Positions 1 to 8,727 of a stretch of 64,000 nt of DNA are shown here, one piece after another (positions within the stretch are counted from its first letter, which is position 1; the number at the start of each line of letters is the position of its first letter). The notes below the pieces were generated by a model that worked only from the letters and a program-made list of their open reading frames with translations, made no database searches and had not been told where the DNA came from. Location: assembly GCA_003021175.1 (NCBI GenBank), contig PXQV01000010.1, positions 124,001 through 188,000 on the forward strand. The letters run 5' to 3'. Made by a program: the position numbers and the translations under genes. The stretch is from Halobacteriales archaeon QH_7_66_36. Its GTDB lineage: Archaea > Halobacteriota > Halobacteria > Halobacteriales > Haloarculaceae.

Positions 1-924
1 GACGACGCCCCGCTCGCGGGCCCGCTCGATTAGCGGCGTCGGGTCGCGGCCCACGTCGGCGAGCAGGAACGGCGCGTCGCTCTCCGGGACGCGAAACCGC
101 TTGGACAGGTGCGCGCGCAGATACGCCCGCTCGCTGGCGACGCGTTCGCGCGTCGCGGCGACGAACGCCTCGTCGCGCATCGAGACGCAACCGACCCGCG
201 CGGCCGGCCAGCCGAGCGACCACGCCGGCCGGGCCGTCGCGAGCAGATCGTAGAGGTCGTCGGTCGCGCCGCTCGGTCCGTCGCCAGCCACCGCGAATCC
301 GGCGCGCAGGCCGGGAAAGCCGAACAGCTTCGTCAGCGAGCGCGCGACGACGACGCCCGGTTCGCCAGCCAGCGAGGGCTCGTCGGTGAAGCCGAGAAAC
401 GCCTCGTCCACGAGCAGGGTCGTTTCGGCCGCCCGACAGCGCCGAGCGAACGCTCGGAGCGCGTCGGCGTCGTACGCCTCGCTGGTCGGGTTGTTCGGGT
501 TGCAGACGACCGCCAGCGCGTGGGGCGCGGGGTCGGCGTCGAGAATGTCGTCGTGCGCGACGAAGGCCGGCTCGCCGCCCTGCAGTTTCACCTCGCGAGC
601 GTACTCACCGAAACTCGGAGCGGGGACGAGCGCCGAGTCCTCCGGGCCGATGGTGACGGCGACCGTAAGCCGAATGGTCGCCAGTCCGCCCGGCGTCGGG
701 ACGACCTGCGCCGGGTCACAGCCGACGTAGTCGGCCGCCGCGGCCCGGAAGTCGGGGTAGTCGTCCGGCGGATACGAGCGCGCCTCGTCGAGTGCGGCCT
801 CGTAGGCCGCGCGGACGCCGTCGGGGACGCGCGTGTTGATGTTCGCGGAGAAGTCGAGCACGTCCGGGTCGTCGCTGGAGCCGTGGGGGACGCGCCCCGT
901 CGCACGAACCGCCTCGCGGTTCAT
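1..924 (-). CDS. cobD: CobD-like PLP enzyme, probable threonine-phosphate decarboxylase (3' end outside window)
   Basis: Fold-type I PLP aminotransferase of the HisC/CobD family. The PLP-lysine motif SLTKLFGFPGLRAG lies near residues 196-209 (Lys about 199), with CNPNNPT near 141-147 and LVDEAF near 171-176. CobD makes the aminopropanol-phosphate arm of cobalamin, while HisC works in histidine synthesis. The ATGA overlap with the downstream-shared cobY start region argues for the cobalamin role. The frame is open through base 1, so the C-terminus is missing from this window. ATG start at 924. Family assignment is firm; CobD rather than HisC is inferred from the neighbour. Confidence 0.85.
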   Translation of the reverse strand, partial: MNREAVRATGRVPHGSSDDPDVLDFSANINTRVPDGVRAAYEAALDEARSYPPDDYPDFRAAAADYVGCDPAQVVPTPGGLATIRLTVAVTIGPEDSALVPAPSFGEYAREVKLQGGEPAFVAHDDILDADPAPHALAVVCNPNNPTSEAYDADALRAFARRCRAAETTLLVDEAFLGFTDEPSLAGEPGVVVARSLTKLFGFPGLRAGFAVAGDGPSGATDDLYDLLATARPAWSLGWPAARVGCVSMRDEAFVAATRERVASERAYLRAHLSKRFRVPESDAPFLLADVGRDPTPLIERARERGVV

Positions 925-1487
925 CCGGCCAGCACCTCCGCAGTGGCCGCGTCGTCGGCGTAGTTCACGTTGACCGCGGCGCGGGCGTCCCAGACGCGTT
1001 CGACCCGCTCGTCGGCGTCGTCGGCCGCGACGACGTTCAGTCCGGTCGGCGAGAGTTGCTCGCCGCCCTCGTCGCGCACCGTCTCGGTCGACACGCCGAG
1101 CGACTCCTTCAGCCGCGTCGGGACGCAGACGGTGACGTTCCGGCCGTCGTAGGCCGCGAGCGCGTCGTCCACGACGGCAGGCGCGAGCAGCGGCAGGTCC
1201 GCGACGACGGTGACGACCGGCGGCGAAACCGTCGCCAACGCCCGCCGCAGGTCCGCGACGTACCCCTCGCCCCTCCCCTCGATGACGGTCGCGTCCCGGT
1301 CGTCGAGATACGCCAGCGTGTCGGGCGTGGCCGGCGACGTGACCGCGTGAACCGCGTCCACGGCCGCGCCGTCGAGCGCATCGAGCACGCGGCCGAGCAT
1401 GGGCCGCCCGCCCACCTCGAACAGCGGCTTCTCGGCGTCGGCAGCGAGGCGCGTCCCCTCACCGCCACACATCACGAGTGCGTCCAT
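921..1487 (-). CDS. cobY: Adenosylcobinamide-phosphate guanylyltransferase CobY
   Basis: 188-residue nucleotidyltransferase that transfers GMP to adenosylcobinamide phosphate during nucleotide-loop assembly of cobalamin. The N-terminal CGGEGTRL (residues 7-14) followed by EKPLFEVGGRPML is the NTP-binding signature of the MobA/GlmU-like fold. Archaea use this CobY in place of the bacterial bifunctional CobU. The stop overlaps the ATG of the CobD-like gene by 4 bases, so the two are probably translated from one message. Length is typical for the family. Confidence 0.9.
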   Translation of the reverse strand: MDALVMCGGEGTRLAADAEKPLFEVGGRPMLGRVLDALDGAAVDAVHAVTSPATPDTLAYLDDRDATVIEGRGEGYVADLRRALATVSPPVVTVVADLPLLAPAVVDDALAAYDGRNVTVCVPTRLKESLGVSTETVRDEGGEQLSPTGLNVVAADDADERVERVWDARAAVNVNYADDAATAEVLAG

Positions 1488-1535
1488 TGGCGGGAGGTGG
1501 GGCGGCGACGTGTTCGCTCTTTCGCAGTCGCGCGG

Positions 1536-2225
1536 TCAACAGACGTTCTGCGTGACGTAGACGCCGCCGTCGGTCCCGACGGCGACACCGATCCCCTGTC
1601 GGGAGAAGCCGGGATCGAGCAGCGTCTCGCGGTGGCCGGGTGAGGCGAGCCACTCCTCGACGACCCAGCGGGCGAACGCGCGTTCGGTCACCGACAGCTC
1701 CCCGTTCGGCGTGAAGTAGATGTTCTCGCTCCCGGCACAGCCGAGCCCGAACCGGTCGTAGCGGTCGGCGACTGTCGAGCCGTTCGGCGCGGTGTGGTTC
1801 ACGTAGCCGCGCGCGGCCATGTCCGCGCTGTGCGCGTCCGCGACCCGCGCGAGCGTCGCGTTCGCGTCGAGCGGGGCGAGACCGCGGTCGGCCCGCGCGT
1901 CGTTCACCTCGGAGACGACCAGCCGTTCGACGCGCTCGTCGTCGAACCCGGTCGCACCGCCCGTCACCGAGAGTGCGAGCGCGACGACGAGCGCGATGGC
2001 GACGGCGACCGCCGCGCCGGCCGCGAGCCGCCGCGGATTCGACAGGTCGCGGCCGCCGGTGGCGCGCGGCCGGCCCGCGTCCGGGTCCGTGTACCACGCC
2101 GCCGAGTCGCTCTCGACGCCCGGACAGTCGTGGGCGGCGCGGTGGCGCTCACACACCGGTCGCGCACAGTGCGGACAGGCGTCGCTGACCGCGACGGAGC
2201 CGCCACAGACGGTACACTCGGCCAC
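1536..2225 (-). CDS. Membrane-anchored CAP-domain protein with N-terminal zinc finger
   Basis: About 229 residues in three parts. An N-terminal Cys/His cluster (C4, C7, C17, C20, C25, H28, H32, C34) resembles AN1-type zinc fingers of haloarchaea. One transmembrane helix lies near residues 68-90. The C-terminal CAP/SCP (PR-1-like) domain includes AHSADMAARGYVNH, SENIYF and EEWLASPGHRETLL. CAP proteins are usually extracytoplasmic; the zinc finger would be on the cytoplasmic side. I place the start at GTG 2225 because a TATA-like AATTTTG lies about 27 bases upstream, consistent with a leaderless start. A GTG at 2261 would add 12 residues. Role unknown. Confidence 0.75.
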   Translation of the reverse strand: MAECTVCGGSVAVSDACPHCARPVCERHRAAHDCPGVESDSAAWYTDPDAGRPRATGGRDLSNPRRLAAGAAVAVAIALVVALALSVTGGATGFDDERVERLVVSEVNDARADRGLAPLDANATLARVADAHSADMAARGYVNHTAPNGSTVADRYDRFGLGCAGSENIYFTPNGELSVTERAFARWVVEEWLASPGHRETLLDPGFSRQGIGVAVGTDGGVYVTQNVC

Positions 2226-2349
2226 GTCGTCTGGTACGCGGGTTCCGCGCAAAATTCGCACGGCTCTCGGAACCTAGCACCGGGGCTGGCTGACCCGGAC
2301 AGAAGGAGGTGTACGTGCTGTATGATGACGGGACGGCAGTCGTAGCCGT

Positions 2350-2496
2350 TCAGAGGTCGAGGTCCGCGCCGTCGTAGAGCTCGTCGAAGTCGACCGCTTC
2401 GCCGTGACTCTCTACGGCGCGCTCGATGTCGCGCTTGCGCCGCTGTTCGCGCTTCTCCAGGCCTTTCCGCTCGCGACCTCGTTTCGTATCTCCCAT
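2350..2496 (-). CDS. Small highly charged conserved protein (48 aa)
   Basis: Short gene beginning MGDTKRGRERKGLEKREQ, with a basic N-terminal half and an acidic tail ending in DELYDGADLDL. I recognise this as a type of small protein found in haloarchaea but know no function. The basic/acidic split suggests nucleic-acid or ribosome contact, which is inference only. It lies between the CAP-domain gene and the glutathione-transferase-like gene on the same strand. An ATG 4 bases upstream (2500) is in another frame. Confidence 0.6.
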   Translation of the reverse strand: MGDTKRGRERKGLEKREQRRKRDIERAVESHGEAVDFDELYDGADLDL

Positions 2497-2565
2497 ACAT
2501 TGTGTGTTACTATCTGTCATGGTGATAAGTCTGTCGGCGGTCGCGACGCACCTCGACAGCCCGGG

Positions 2566-3546
2566 TCAGGCCGTCGCGCGAAGCTTCGCCGGCGGCTCGC
2601 CCGGTAGCGCGTCGCGGTCGTGGGGGGCCTCGAAGTCGAGGTCGGGACCGACGGCCACGAACGCAGTCGGGTTGATATCCGTGTGGGTGGTGTAGTAGTG
2701 CTCCGTGATATGGGCCATATTCACTGTTTGGGCGACGCCCGGCGTCTGATAGATGTCGCACACGTACGGCCAGAGGTTGTCGTACTGGCTGATGAGCCGC
2801 TTGTTGCACTTGAAGTGGGTGTGGTACACTTGATCGAAGCGGACGAGCGTGGCGAACATGCGAAGATCCGCGAGGGTGAGCCGCTCGCCAACTATGTAGC
2901 GCTGGTCGGCGAGCACGCCGTCCCAGTGGTCGAGCGCGTCGAACAGCTCCTCGACGGCCGCCTCGTAGGCCGCCTGCGTGCCGGCGAAGCCGGCCCGATA
3001 GACGCCGTTGTTGATCGGATCGTAGATGGCGTCGACCACCTCGTCGGTGTCGTCGCGCAGGCCCTCGGGGTAGAGGTCGACGCCGTTCCCCTCGAAGGCC
3101 GTCGAGAGCTGACGCATGATCTCGATGGACTCGTTGTTGACGATGGTGTCGCGTTCCGTGTCCCAGAGGACGGGCACCGTTACCCGGCCGGTGTAGTCGG
3201 GATCGGCCGCGAGATACGTCTCGCCGAGGTAGTCGACGCCGTTGACCGTGTCGGGCGTGCAGTCGTCCTTCTCGGGGGTGAACTGCCAGCCCCGCTCGTC
3301 GCGGTACGGGTCGACGATGTCCATCGAGATCTCGCCTTCGAGTCCCAGCAGCGACCGGACCATCGCCGCGCCGTGGGCCCACGGACAGGCCCGAGAGACG
3401 TAGAGGTGATACCGGCCCGCCTCGGCGGGGAACCGCTCGGTGCCGACCGCGTCGCGGAACGCCGTCGGGTCGCGGTCGAACTCGCCGTCGTCGGTCGACT
3501 CGTAGGCGTCCGTGCGCCACTCGCCGTCGACGTACATATTGACCAT
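2566..3546 (-). CDS. Glutathionyl-hydroquinone reductase-like protein (Xi-class GST)
   Basis: 326 residues. The N-terminal thioredoxin-fold domain carries the Xi-class motif CPWAH with catalytic Cys at residue 54 (YVSRACPWAHG). The C-terminal all-helical GST domain contains VGERLTLADLRMFATLVRFD. Known members reduce glutathionyl-hydroquinones. Haloarchaea generally use gamma-glutamylcysteine rather than glutathione, so the true thiol partner is uncertain. Start at ATG 3546, with a TATAAG box about 27 bases upstream on this strand, supports a leaderless mRNA. The reading frame is open far upstream, but that part is antisense to the L10e gene. Confidence 0.85.
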   Translation of the reverse strand: MVNMYVDGEWRTDAYESTDDGEFDRDPTAFRDAVGTERFPAEAGRYHLYVSRACPWAHGAAMVRSLLGLEGEISMDIVDPYRDERGWQFTPEKDDCTPDTVNGVDYLGETYLAADPDYTGRVTVPVLWDTERDTIVNNESIEIMRQLSTAFEGNGVDLYPEGLRDDTDEVVDAIYDPINNGVYRAGFAGTQAAYEAAVEELFDALDHWDGVLADQRYIVGERLTLADLRMFATLVRFDQVYHTHFKCNKRLISQYDNLWPYVCDIYQTPGVAQTVNMAHITEHYYTTHTDINPTAFVAVGPDLDFEAPHDRDALPGEPPAKLRATA

Positions 3547-3559
3547 ACCGAACGGTCGG

Positions 3560-3580
3560 TCTCGTGACTTATAGGTTACA
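3560..3580 (-). promoter_or_regulatory. TATA-like box for the GST-like gene
   Basis: Read on the minus strand this stretch has CCTATAAGTC centred about 25 bases before ATG 3546, the usual haloarchaeal distance for a leaderless transcript. Position alone supports it. Confidence 0.45.
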
Positions 3581-3660
3581 GGCGACACGGGTGTCACCCC
3601 GCCGTTCCGACGCGCGCCTTCGAAGCCTTCAAATGCGTCGTCGGCGTCGGTTACGACAAT

Positions 3661-4194
3661 ATGAGTGAGAAGCCTGCCTCGATGTACCGGGACATCGACA
3701 AGCCGTCGTACACCCGGCGGGAGTACATCACGGGCATTCCCGGCTCGAAGATCGCCCAGTACAAGATGGGTCAGACGGAGAAGGACGGAGACGAGTACGC
3801 GGTCCAGATCAGCCTCGTCGTCGAGGAGACGGTCCAGATCCGTCACGGCTCGCTGGAGTCCTCGCGTCTGTCCGCGAACCGCTACCTGCTGAAGGAGCTC
3901 GGCGAGGACGGCGACTACAAGATGATCCTCCGGAAGTTCCCCCATCAGGTGCTCCGCGAGAACAAGCAGGCGACCGGCGCGGGCGCGGACCGTGTCTCCG
4001 ACGGGATGCGCGCCGCCTTCGGGAAGATCGTCGGCACCGCCGCACGCGTCCACGCCGGCGAACGGCTGTTCACCGCGTGGTGTCATCCCGAGGACGCCGA
4101 CCTCGTGAAGGAGGCCTTCCGCCGCGCGTACAACAAGGTGACTCCGCCGTGCCGCGTCAAGGTCGAACGCGGCGAGGAACTGCTCGTCTCCTGA
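3661..4194 (+). CDS. rpl10e: 50S ribosomal protein L16/L10e
   Basis: 177-residue archaeal L10e (universal uL16) of the large ribosomal subunit, near the peptidyl-transferase and A-site tRNA region. Recognisable segments are [23 protein letters not shown] at the N-terminus (family hallmark), the central [12 protein letters not shown], and [15 protein letters not shown] with the conserved Gly/Arg loop. Length is normal. ATG start with a weak AT-rich box (TTCAAAT) about 27 bases upstream. It stands alone here, divergent from the GST-like gene. Confidence 0.97.
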   Translation: MSEKPASMYRDIDKPSYTRREYITGIPGSKIAQYKMGQTEKDGDEYAVQISLVVEETVQIRHGSLESSRLSANRYLLKELGEDGDYKMILRKFPHQVLRENKQATGAGADRVSDGMRAAFGKIVGTAARVHAGERLFTAWCHPEDADLVKEAFRRAYNKVTPPCRVKVERGEELLVS

Positions 4195-4293
4195 TTCCGG
4201 CGTCCACATCCTGCTGTCCGCTTCGGCTTTGAGCATTTGCTCCATCGGGTAGTGTGTGAATTAAGAGTTTGAGTGGTAGTTCGTTGGGGCTGA

Positions 4294-4555
4294 AACTACC
4301 TCGAAAGCCCCGACTCGCTGGCGTCGGGGGCCTCGCTGCGCGCGCTCGCTTCGCTCGCGTGCTTACGTCGGCCACCTTCCGCCAGCGAGTCGCCCCTTTC
4401 AGTCCGCCCGACGGCCGTTTGCCGGCCAGCCGATACGGGCGGGACTGAAAGGGGCCGTCGTCTCAACGAACCCGGACGAAGCAAGCACCGCAACGAAGTG
4501 AGGAGCGCAGCGAGTCCTGGGAGTCGAGACGACGGGGGCTTTCGAGGTGTCCACA
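4294..4555. repeat. Head-to-head pair of structured intergenic elements (type A)
   Basis: Two copies of a dispersed element face away from each other. The left copy, read on the minus strand, runs from GGGACTGAAAGGGGC (about 4393-4407) to GGGGCTTTCGAGGTAG (about 4298-4313). The right copy runs on the plus strand from 4441 to about 4547. In the left copy CGACTCGCTGGCG (4311-4323) pairs perfectly with 4380-4392. In the right copy CCGTCGTCTC pairs perfectly with GAGACGACGG just before the 3' box. In both, GAAAG and CTTTC close the stem. The outer ends, GAAACTACC and GGTGTCCACAGTGGTTTC, are imperfect inverted repeats. It fills most of the gene-free stretch 4195-4628; no coding capacity is seen. 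Confidence 0.7.
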
Positions 4556-4628
4556 GTGGTTTCAATACCGAATCAGATGTAACACGCCGAGCGCGGCCTT
4601 CATATCTCGTCGCCTCTGACCGACAGGC

Positions 4629-5498
4629 GTGAGTGGCGACCTCCGACTCGCGGTGGCGACGGACGCCGAGACGCTCGCCCGCATCCGTGACCCGCTCGCG
4701 GAACGCGGCATTCGGGCCGAACACGTCCGGACGGGCGAGCGAACGCTCCCGCTGGACGGCGACCTCGGCGACTTCGACGCCGGCTTCGTCTATCCGTCGC
4801 GGATCATGGAGGGCGGGGTCGCGGACGCGCTGCTCGACGTGCCGTGGGTGAACGGCCGCGAGGCGGTGCTTCGCTCCCGGAACAAGGCGGGCGCGCTGGC
4901 GCGGCTCTCGCGGGCCGGCGTGCCGACGCCTGACTCAACGCTCGTCTCGAATCCGGTCGACGAGTCGGCGCTCCGCGAGGCGTGGGAGCGGTTCGACTCG
5001 CCCGCAGTCGTGAAGCCGAACTCCACGACCCGGGGGACGGGCATCGCAAAGGTGTCCGATCTGGACTCGTTTCTGGGCGTCACCGACTATCTCGAACTCG
5101 TCCACGACTACCGGGCGGCGGGCGACCGCTCGTATCTCGTACAGGAGTTCCTCCCCGACGCCCGCGACTACCGGGTGATGACCGTTGACGGCGAGTACGT
5201 CGGCGCGGTCGAGCGTCGCCTTCCAGACGAGGCGCTCGCGGCGGGCCAGTGGAAACACAACGTCCACCGCGGCGCGGAGGCGACGGCCGTCGACCTCGAC
5301 TCCGACCTCCGCGCGCTGGCGGAGGAAGCGGCCGCCGTCCTCGACATCGACTGGCTGGGGGTCGACATCCTCGCCACGGACGACCGGGCGGTGGTCAACG
5401 AGACGAACGCCCGCCCGACGGTCGACGCGGCGACGAAGTACGAATCCGACTTCTACGACAGACTGGCGGGGCTCATTCGGTCGCGAGCCGAGAGGTAG
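4629..5498 (+). CDS. RimK-type ATP-grasp family protein
   Basis: 289 residues with a GTG start. The ATP-grasp fold is shown by PAVVKPNSTTRGTGIAK (nucleotide-binding lysine and glycine loop, about 127-143), YLVQEFLPDARDYRVMTVDG, the WKHNVHRGA segment and DWLGVDILATDD...VVNETNARPT with metal-binding Glu/Asn near the C-terminus. Such enzymes ligate an amine to a carboxylate through an acyl phosphate, and RimK relatives add amino acids to proteins or small molecules. The substrate cannot be told from the sequence or neighbours. Confidence 0.85.
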   Translation: MSGDLRLAVATDAETLARIRDPLAERGIRAEHVRTGERTLPLDGDLGDFDAGFVYPSRIMEGGVADALLDVPWVNGREAVLRSRNKAGALARLSRAGVPTPDSTLVSNPVDESALREAWERFDSPAVVKPNSTTRGTGIAKVSDLDSFLGVTDYLELVHDYRAAGDRSYLVQEFLPDARDYRVMTVDGEYVGAVERRLPDEALAAGQWKHNVHRGAEATAVDLDSDLRALAEEAAAVLDIDWLGVDILATDDRAVVNETNARPTVDAATKYESDFYDRLAGLIRSRAER

Positions 5499-5509
5499 AA
5501 GGGCCGAGA

Positions 5510-5893
5510 TTACAGGTCGATGTCGGCGGAGTTGCCGGTACGTTCGAGCGTCACTTCGAGGACGCCGTTGTTGAACGAGGCGCTGGCGGCGTGTTCGTCG
5601 ACGCGGGCCGGGAGGTCGAGTCGCTCCTCGTACTCGCGGCGGTCGGAGCGGGCGGTGACGGTGAGCGTGCGCCCGTCGCACTTGATGTCGATGCCGTCCT
5701 GCTCGATACCGGGGAGGTCACCGACGACTCGGAGGGTGTCGTCGTTCTCGTAGATGCTGAAGTGGGCGTCGTCGCCGAAGCCGGCGTCGGCCTCCGCGCG
5801 GATGTCGACGTCGTTGCCCGTCATCTCCTCCATCATCCGCTCGATCTCGCGGAAGATGTCGTCGAACGGGTCGTCGCGGTCGTCCCTGCGCAT
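5510..5893 (-). CDS. Hsp20/alpha-crystallin family small heat-shock protein
   Basis: 127 residues. An acidic/basic N-terminal arm with FDDIFREIERMMEEM is followed by an alpha-crystallin beta-sandwich (about 44-120), including LRVVGDLPGIEQDGIDI, YEERLDLPARVD and the near-C-terminal FNNGVLEVTLER, which matches the family FxNGVLxVxLP signature. ATP-independent holdase chaperone of the cytoplasm. The C-terminal I-x-I/V oligomerisation motif is not obvious. It converges on the ATP-grasp gene with an 11-base gap. Confidence 0.9.
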   Translation of the reverse strand: MRRDDRDDPFDDIFREIERMMEEMTGNDVDIRAEADAGFGDDAHFSIYENDDTLRVVGDLPGIEQDGIDIKCDGRTLTVTARSDRREYEERLDLPARVDEHAASASFNNGVLEVTLERTGNSADIDL

Positions 5894-5944
5894 GCCAATT
5901 CATAGGTCGGGTCGACCGAAAAGCCTTCTGACCCCGCCAACGGC

Positions 5945-6958
5945 TCAGAAGCCGAGGCCGATGGCCTCGTCCGTGCGCGCCATCGACGCCTCGCGGTCGG
6001 CCTCGCCGAGCACCGCGCGGATCGCGTCGACGTTCTCCGGCACCACGTCCGACTCCTGGTGGATCGCCTGAAACAGATACAGGTCGTCGTCTTCCACCGA
6101 GATCGACCGCTCCCAGACGCAGTTCTCCCAGATGTCCGCGCGCGGCCGCCCGCGGTCCATCGCGAACTCCTTGAGCTTCCCCGCGCCGTCGATGTCGTAC
6201 TCCGGCGGGACGAGGAACAGGCGGTCCTCGTCGGCCAGCAGTCGCTTCACGTCCGCCTCGGACGGCACCTCCGACAGATGCACGTTGACCGAGTGGGTGT
6301 GCATCAGCGTCGCGGGCACCTTCATCCCGAGCGTGTCGATGGCGAGGTCCGGAAAGATGGTGTTCACGTCTGGGCCGTGATGGGAGGGGAGCGTCACCGG
6401 ATTCGGGAGGATGTCGTTGATGGGGCCGCGACCCGTTTGACCGGGGTCGCCGCCGCGCCGGACCAGCGTGACGCGCGCCTTCTCGACGCCGTACGCCTCC
6501 TGTAGCGGGGCGAGGAGCCGCGAGAGGCCCGTCGTGTTACAGGAGACGACGCGGACGTGGTCTGCGCCCTCGGCTTCCGCGAAGTTCGAGCGGGCGTTGA
6601 AGCTCGCGTCCACGAGGTCGGCGTCCTCGCCGCCCTGATACAGCGCGGGCGTGTCGTGGGCCTCGTACAGTGACTTGTTCTCCGCGCCGATGCCGGAGGG
6701 TGTAGCGTCGACGACGACATCGGCCTCGGCCACGAGTTCCTCGACCGGCCCGGCGACCTCGATGCCGGCCTCGTCGAACAGGTCGCGCCGCTCGGCGACG
6801 GCCGCGTAGAGCGGATACCCCTTCGCGACGGCCGTCTCCGCCTCGTGGTTCGGGCTGGTCTTCGCCACGCCGAGCAGTTCCATGTCCGGCTGGGCCGTCA
6901 CCGCGTCCGCGACCCGCTTGCCGATCGTTCCGTAGCCGTTGACCGCGACCCCTATCAT
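5945..6958 (-). CDS. gap: Glyceraldehyde-3-phosphate dehydrogenase, archaeal type II
   Basis: 337 residues. The N-terminal Rossmann motif [13 protein letters not shown] (8-20) and the catalytic-cysteine segment [15 protein letters not shown] (Cys about 140) identify the archaeal class II enzyme, which uses NAD(P) to oxidise glyceraldehyde 3-phosphate. Further support comes from [16 protein letters not shown] and HTHSVNVHL. In haloarchaea this isoform is generally tied to gluconeogenesis, while a bacterial-type GAPDH serves glycolysis; that assignment is from knowledge, not visible here. ATG 6958 chosen; the frame is open upstream but overlaps the divergent aminopeptidase gene. Confidence 0.95.
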   Translation of the reverse strand: MIGVAVNGYGTIGKRVADAVTAQPDMELLGVAKTSPNHEAETAVAKGYPLYAAVAERRDLFDEAGIEVAGPVEELVAEADVVVDATPSGIGAENKSLYEAHDTPALYQGGEDADLVDASFNARSNFAEAEGADHVRVVSCNTTGLSRLLAPLQEAYGVEKARVTLVRRGGDPGQTGRGPINDILPNPVTLPSHHGPDVNTIFPDLAIDTLGMKVPATLMHTHSVNVHLSEVPSEADVKRLLADEDRLFLVPPEYDIDGAGKLKEFAMDRGRPRADIWENCVWERSISVEDDDLYLFQAIHQESDVVPENVDAIRAVLGEADREASMARTDEAIGLGF

Positions 6959-7075
6959 GCCTGAGGCTCGCGGTGGCCCGGGGTTAACCGTTTCGAGGCC
7001 GCTCGCACGGGATTTACTCACGTTCGAGTAGCCGACGACGACAAGACCTAATCCGGTGCCGGACCACCCTCCCGC

Positions 7076-8017
7076 ATGGCAGACGACCTCGCTTCGCCCG
7101 CCCGAACTGCCGTCGGACAGTGTCTCGCGCTCTCCCCCGAGGAATCGTGTGTGATCGTCACCGACGACGAGCGCGAACCCATCGGCCGCGCGCTGTACGC
7201 GGCGGCGAGCGCAGTCACCGACGACGCGACGCTCCTCCAGATGCCGCCCCGCGACCAGCACGCCGAGGAGCCACCCGCCCCCGTCACGGCGGCCATGCGC
7301 GAGGCCGACGCGTTCCTCGCCCCGACGACGAAATCGCTCTCGCACACACGCGCACGCTCGGCGGCGTGTGATGCCGGCGCGCGCGGCGCGACGCTCCCGG
7401 GCATCACCGAGGACGTGTTCCGCGCCGGTCTCGGTGCCGACTACGAGCGGATCGCGGACGAGTGTGCCGCGATGCTCGAACAGGTGGCCGACGCCGACGA
7501 AATCCGCGTGACGACCTCGCAGGGAACCGACATCACCTTCGGCCTCGGCGACCGGACGTGGCGGGAGGACACCGGCGTCATCCACGACGCGGGCAGCTTC
7601 TCGAATCTCCCCGCCGGCGAGGTGTTCGTCGCCCCCAAAACTGCCGACGGGCGGTTCGTCGTCGACGGGACGATGAGCCCGCACGGGCTGTTGGACCACG
7701 AAATCGAGGTGACGGTCGAGGACGGGTACGTGACGGAGTTCTCGGATTCGGACGTAGCCGCCGAATTCGAGGCGACTGCCGAGGAGGTCGGTCGGGACGC
7801 CTACAACCTCGCGGAACTCGGCATCGGGACGAACGTCGCCGTCACGGAGCTCGCGGGGTCGGTGCTGCTCGACGAGAAGGCCGGCGGGACGGTCCACATC
7901 GCGGTCGGCGACGACGCCTCCATCGGCGGCGACGTGAGCGCGCCCATCCACTCGGACGGCGTCCTGCGTGAGCCGACCGTGTACGCGGAGGTAGACCTCC
8001 CTACGGTCGAGCGGTAA
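7076..8017 (+). CDS. Aminopeptidase T/leucyl aminopeptidase-like (M29-like) protein
   Basis: 313 residues similar to haloarchaeal leucyl-aminopeptidase-type proteins of the thermophilic M29 group. Seen are [13 protein letters not shown]-like strand segments, [14 protein letters not shown] (family motif with metal-binding Glu) and DGTMSPHG. The C-terminal [10 protein letters not shown] and GGTVHIAVG match the C-terminal part of the family, which binds two metal ions. Likely a cytoplasmic peptidase. Divergent from gap with about 117 bases between starts. No neighbour points to a specific peptide substrate. Confidence 0.75.
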   Translation: MADDLASPARTAVGQCLALSPEESCVIVTDDEREPIGRALYAAASAVTDDATLLQMPPRDQHAEEPPAPVTAAMREADAFLAPTTKSLSHTRARSAACDAGARGATLPGITEDVFRAGLGADYERIADECAAMLEQVADADEIRVTTSQGTDITFGLGDRTWREDTGVIHDAGSFSNLPAGEVFVAPKTADGRFVVDGTMSPHGLLDHEIEVTVEDGYVTEFSDSDVAAEFEATAEEVGRDAYNLAELGIGTNVAVTELAGSVLLDEKAGGTVHIAVGDDASIGGDVSAPIHSDGVLREPTVYAEVDLPTVER

Positions 8018-8043
8018 CACCGCGAGACCGCAGATGAATCGAG

Positions 8044-8445
8044 TCACCACGTCTCGACAGTGACACCCAACCGCTCGAAGTCGTCCACGTTCTCGGTGAG
8101 CACCGGTTCGTCCACCGCGTCCGCCACGGCCGCGATCATCGGGTCGATATCGTCGATTCCGGACTGGCCCGGACCGCCCGCGGCCTCGTCGGCCGCCGCC
8201 ACGAGGGTCGCCGCGTCGGAGGCGAGTTCCTCGTTCAGACGGACGACCGGGTAGAGCCGTGGGAGGTTCCGGACCACTCGCCGTTCGTCCGCGTTGCCTT
8301 TTAGCTCGACCCCGTACCGGAGTTCGTAGAGCACGGGCGACGGGATGCGTTGTGGAATCCCCGATTCGGCGAGGGTCACACCCTTGTCGAACGCGTCCTG
8401 TTCCTGCCGGAGCAGTTCGATAAGGAACGACGAGTCAAGGATCAT
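8044..8445 (-). CDS. VapC-type PIN-domain ribonuclease toxin
   Basis: 133-residue PIN domain. The acidic active-site residues appear as [12 protein letters not shown] (Asp4), ELRYGVEL (Glu about 42), [11 protein letters not shown] (Asp about 98) and [13 protein letters not shown]. VapC toxins cleave RNA, often tRNA, with Mg2+. The start overlaps the upstream antitoxin stop by 4 bases (ATGA), the classic TA arrangement. All four acidic positions look intact, so it should be active. Confidence 0.85.
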   Translation of the reverse strand: MILDSSFLIELLRQEQDAFDKGVTLAESGIPQRIPSPVLYELRYGVELKGNADERRVVRNLPRLYPVVRLNEELASDAATLVAAADEAAGGPGQSGIDDIDPMIAAVADAVDEPVLTENVDDFERLGVTVETW

Positions 8446-8669
8446 CGCCGCCCTCGAACAGTTCGCTCACGTCCTCGCGGCTCGTCGCGAGCCTCGATAG
8501 CGTCCCGTATTCCTGCCGCCGTCTCGTCGGACAACGACCCCGCGACGGCACTCGGGTGGGGGCCGCCAGCCAGCCGAATCAGCGCCTCTCCCATCGTCTC
8601 GCCGTCTCGCTTGTTCGCTTTGACGTATGCGTGGAACTTCTCGGGAACCTGAATCGACTTAGTGCCCAT
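8442..8669 (-). CDS. VapB-type antitoxin
   Basis: 75-residue partner of the PIN toxin. The N-terminal TKSIQVPEKFHAYVKANKRDGETMGEAL resembles a ribbon-helix-helix DNA-binding segment; the C-terminal half ([21 protein letters not shown]) is charged and would wrap the toxin. AT-rich ATTATAATCGATTATA around 8672-8688, just upstream, forms an inverted repeat that could be both promoter and operator for autoregulation (inference). Confidence 0.75.
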   Translation of the reverse strand: MGTKSIQVPEKFHAYVKANKRDGETMGEALIRLAGGPHPSAVAGSLSDETAAGIRDAIEARDEPRGRERTVRGRR

Positions 8670-8695
8670 GTTTATAATCGATTATAGCGATACAA
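8670..8695 (-). promoter_or_regulatory. Probable vapBC promoter/operator with TATA and dyad symmetry
   Basis: TATAATCGATTATA is a near-perfect palindrome directly upstream of the antitoxin ATG, in contrast to the GC-rich surroundings. It could serve as TATA box and as the VapB operator; position and symmetry are the only evidence. Confidence 0.45.
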
Positions 8696-8727
8696 AAGGG
8701 CTTCTCCAGTCGTGTAGGTGGCGCGGC

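Noticed and set aside
3546-4245. 233-codon upstream extension of the GST-like gene
   Set aside because: It is antisense to the L10e ribosomal gene, and the family N-terminus begins at 3546.
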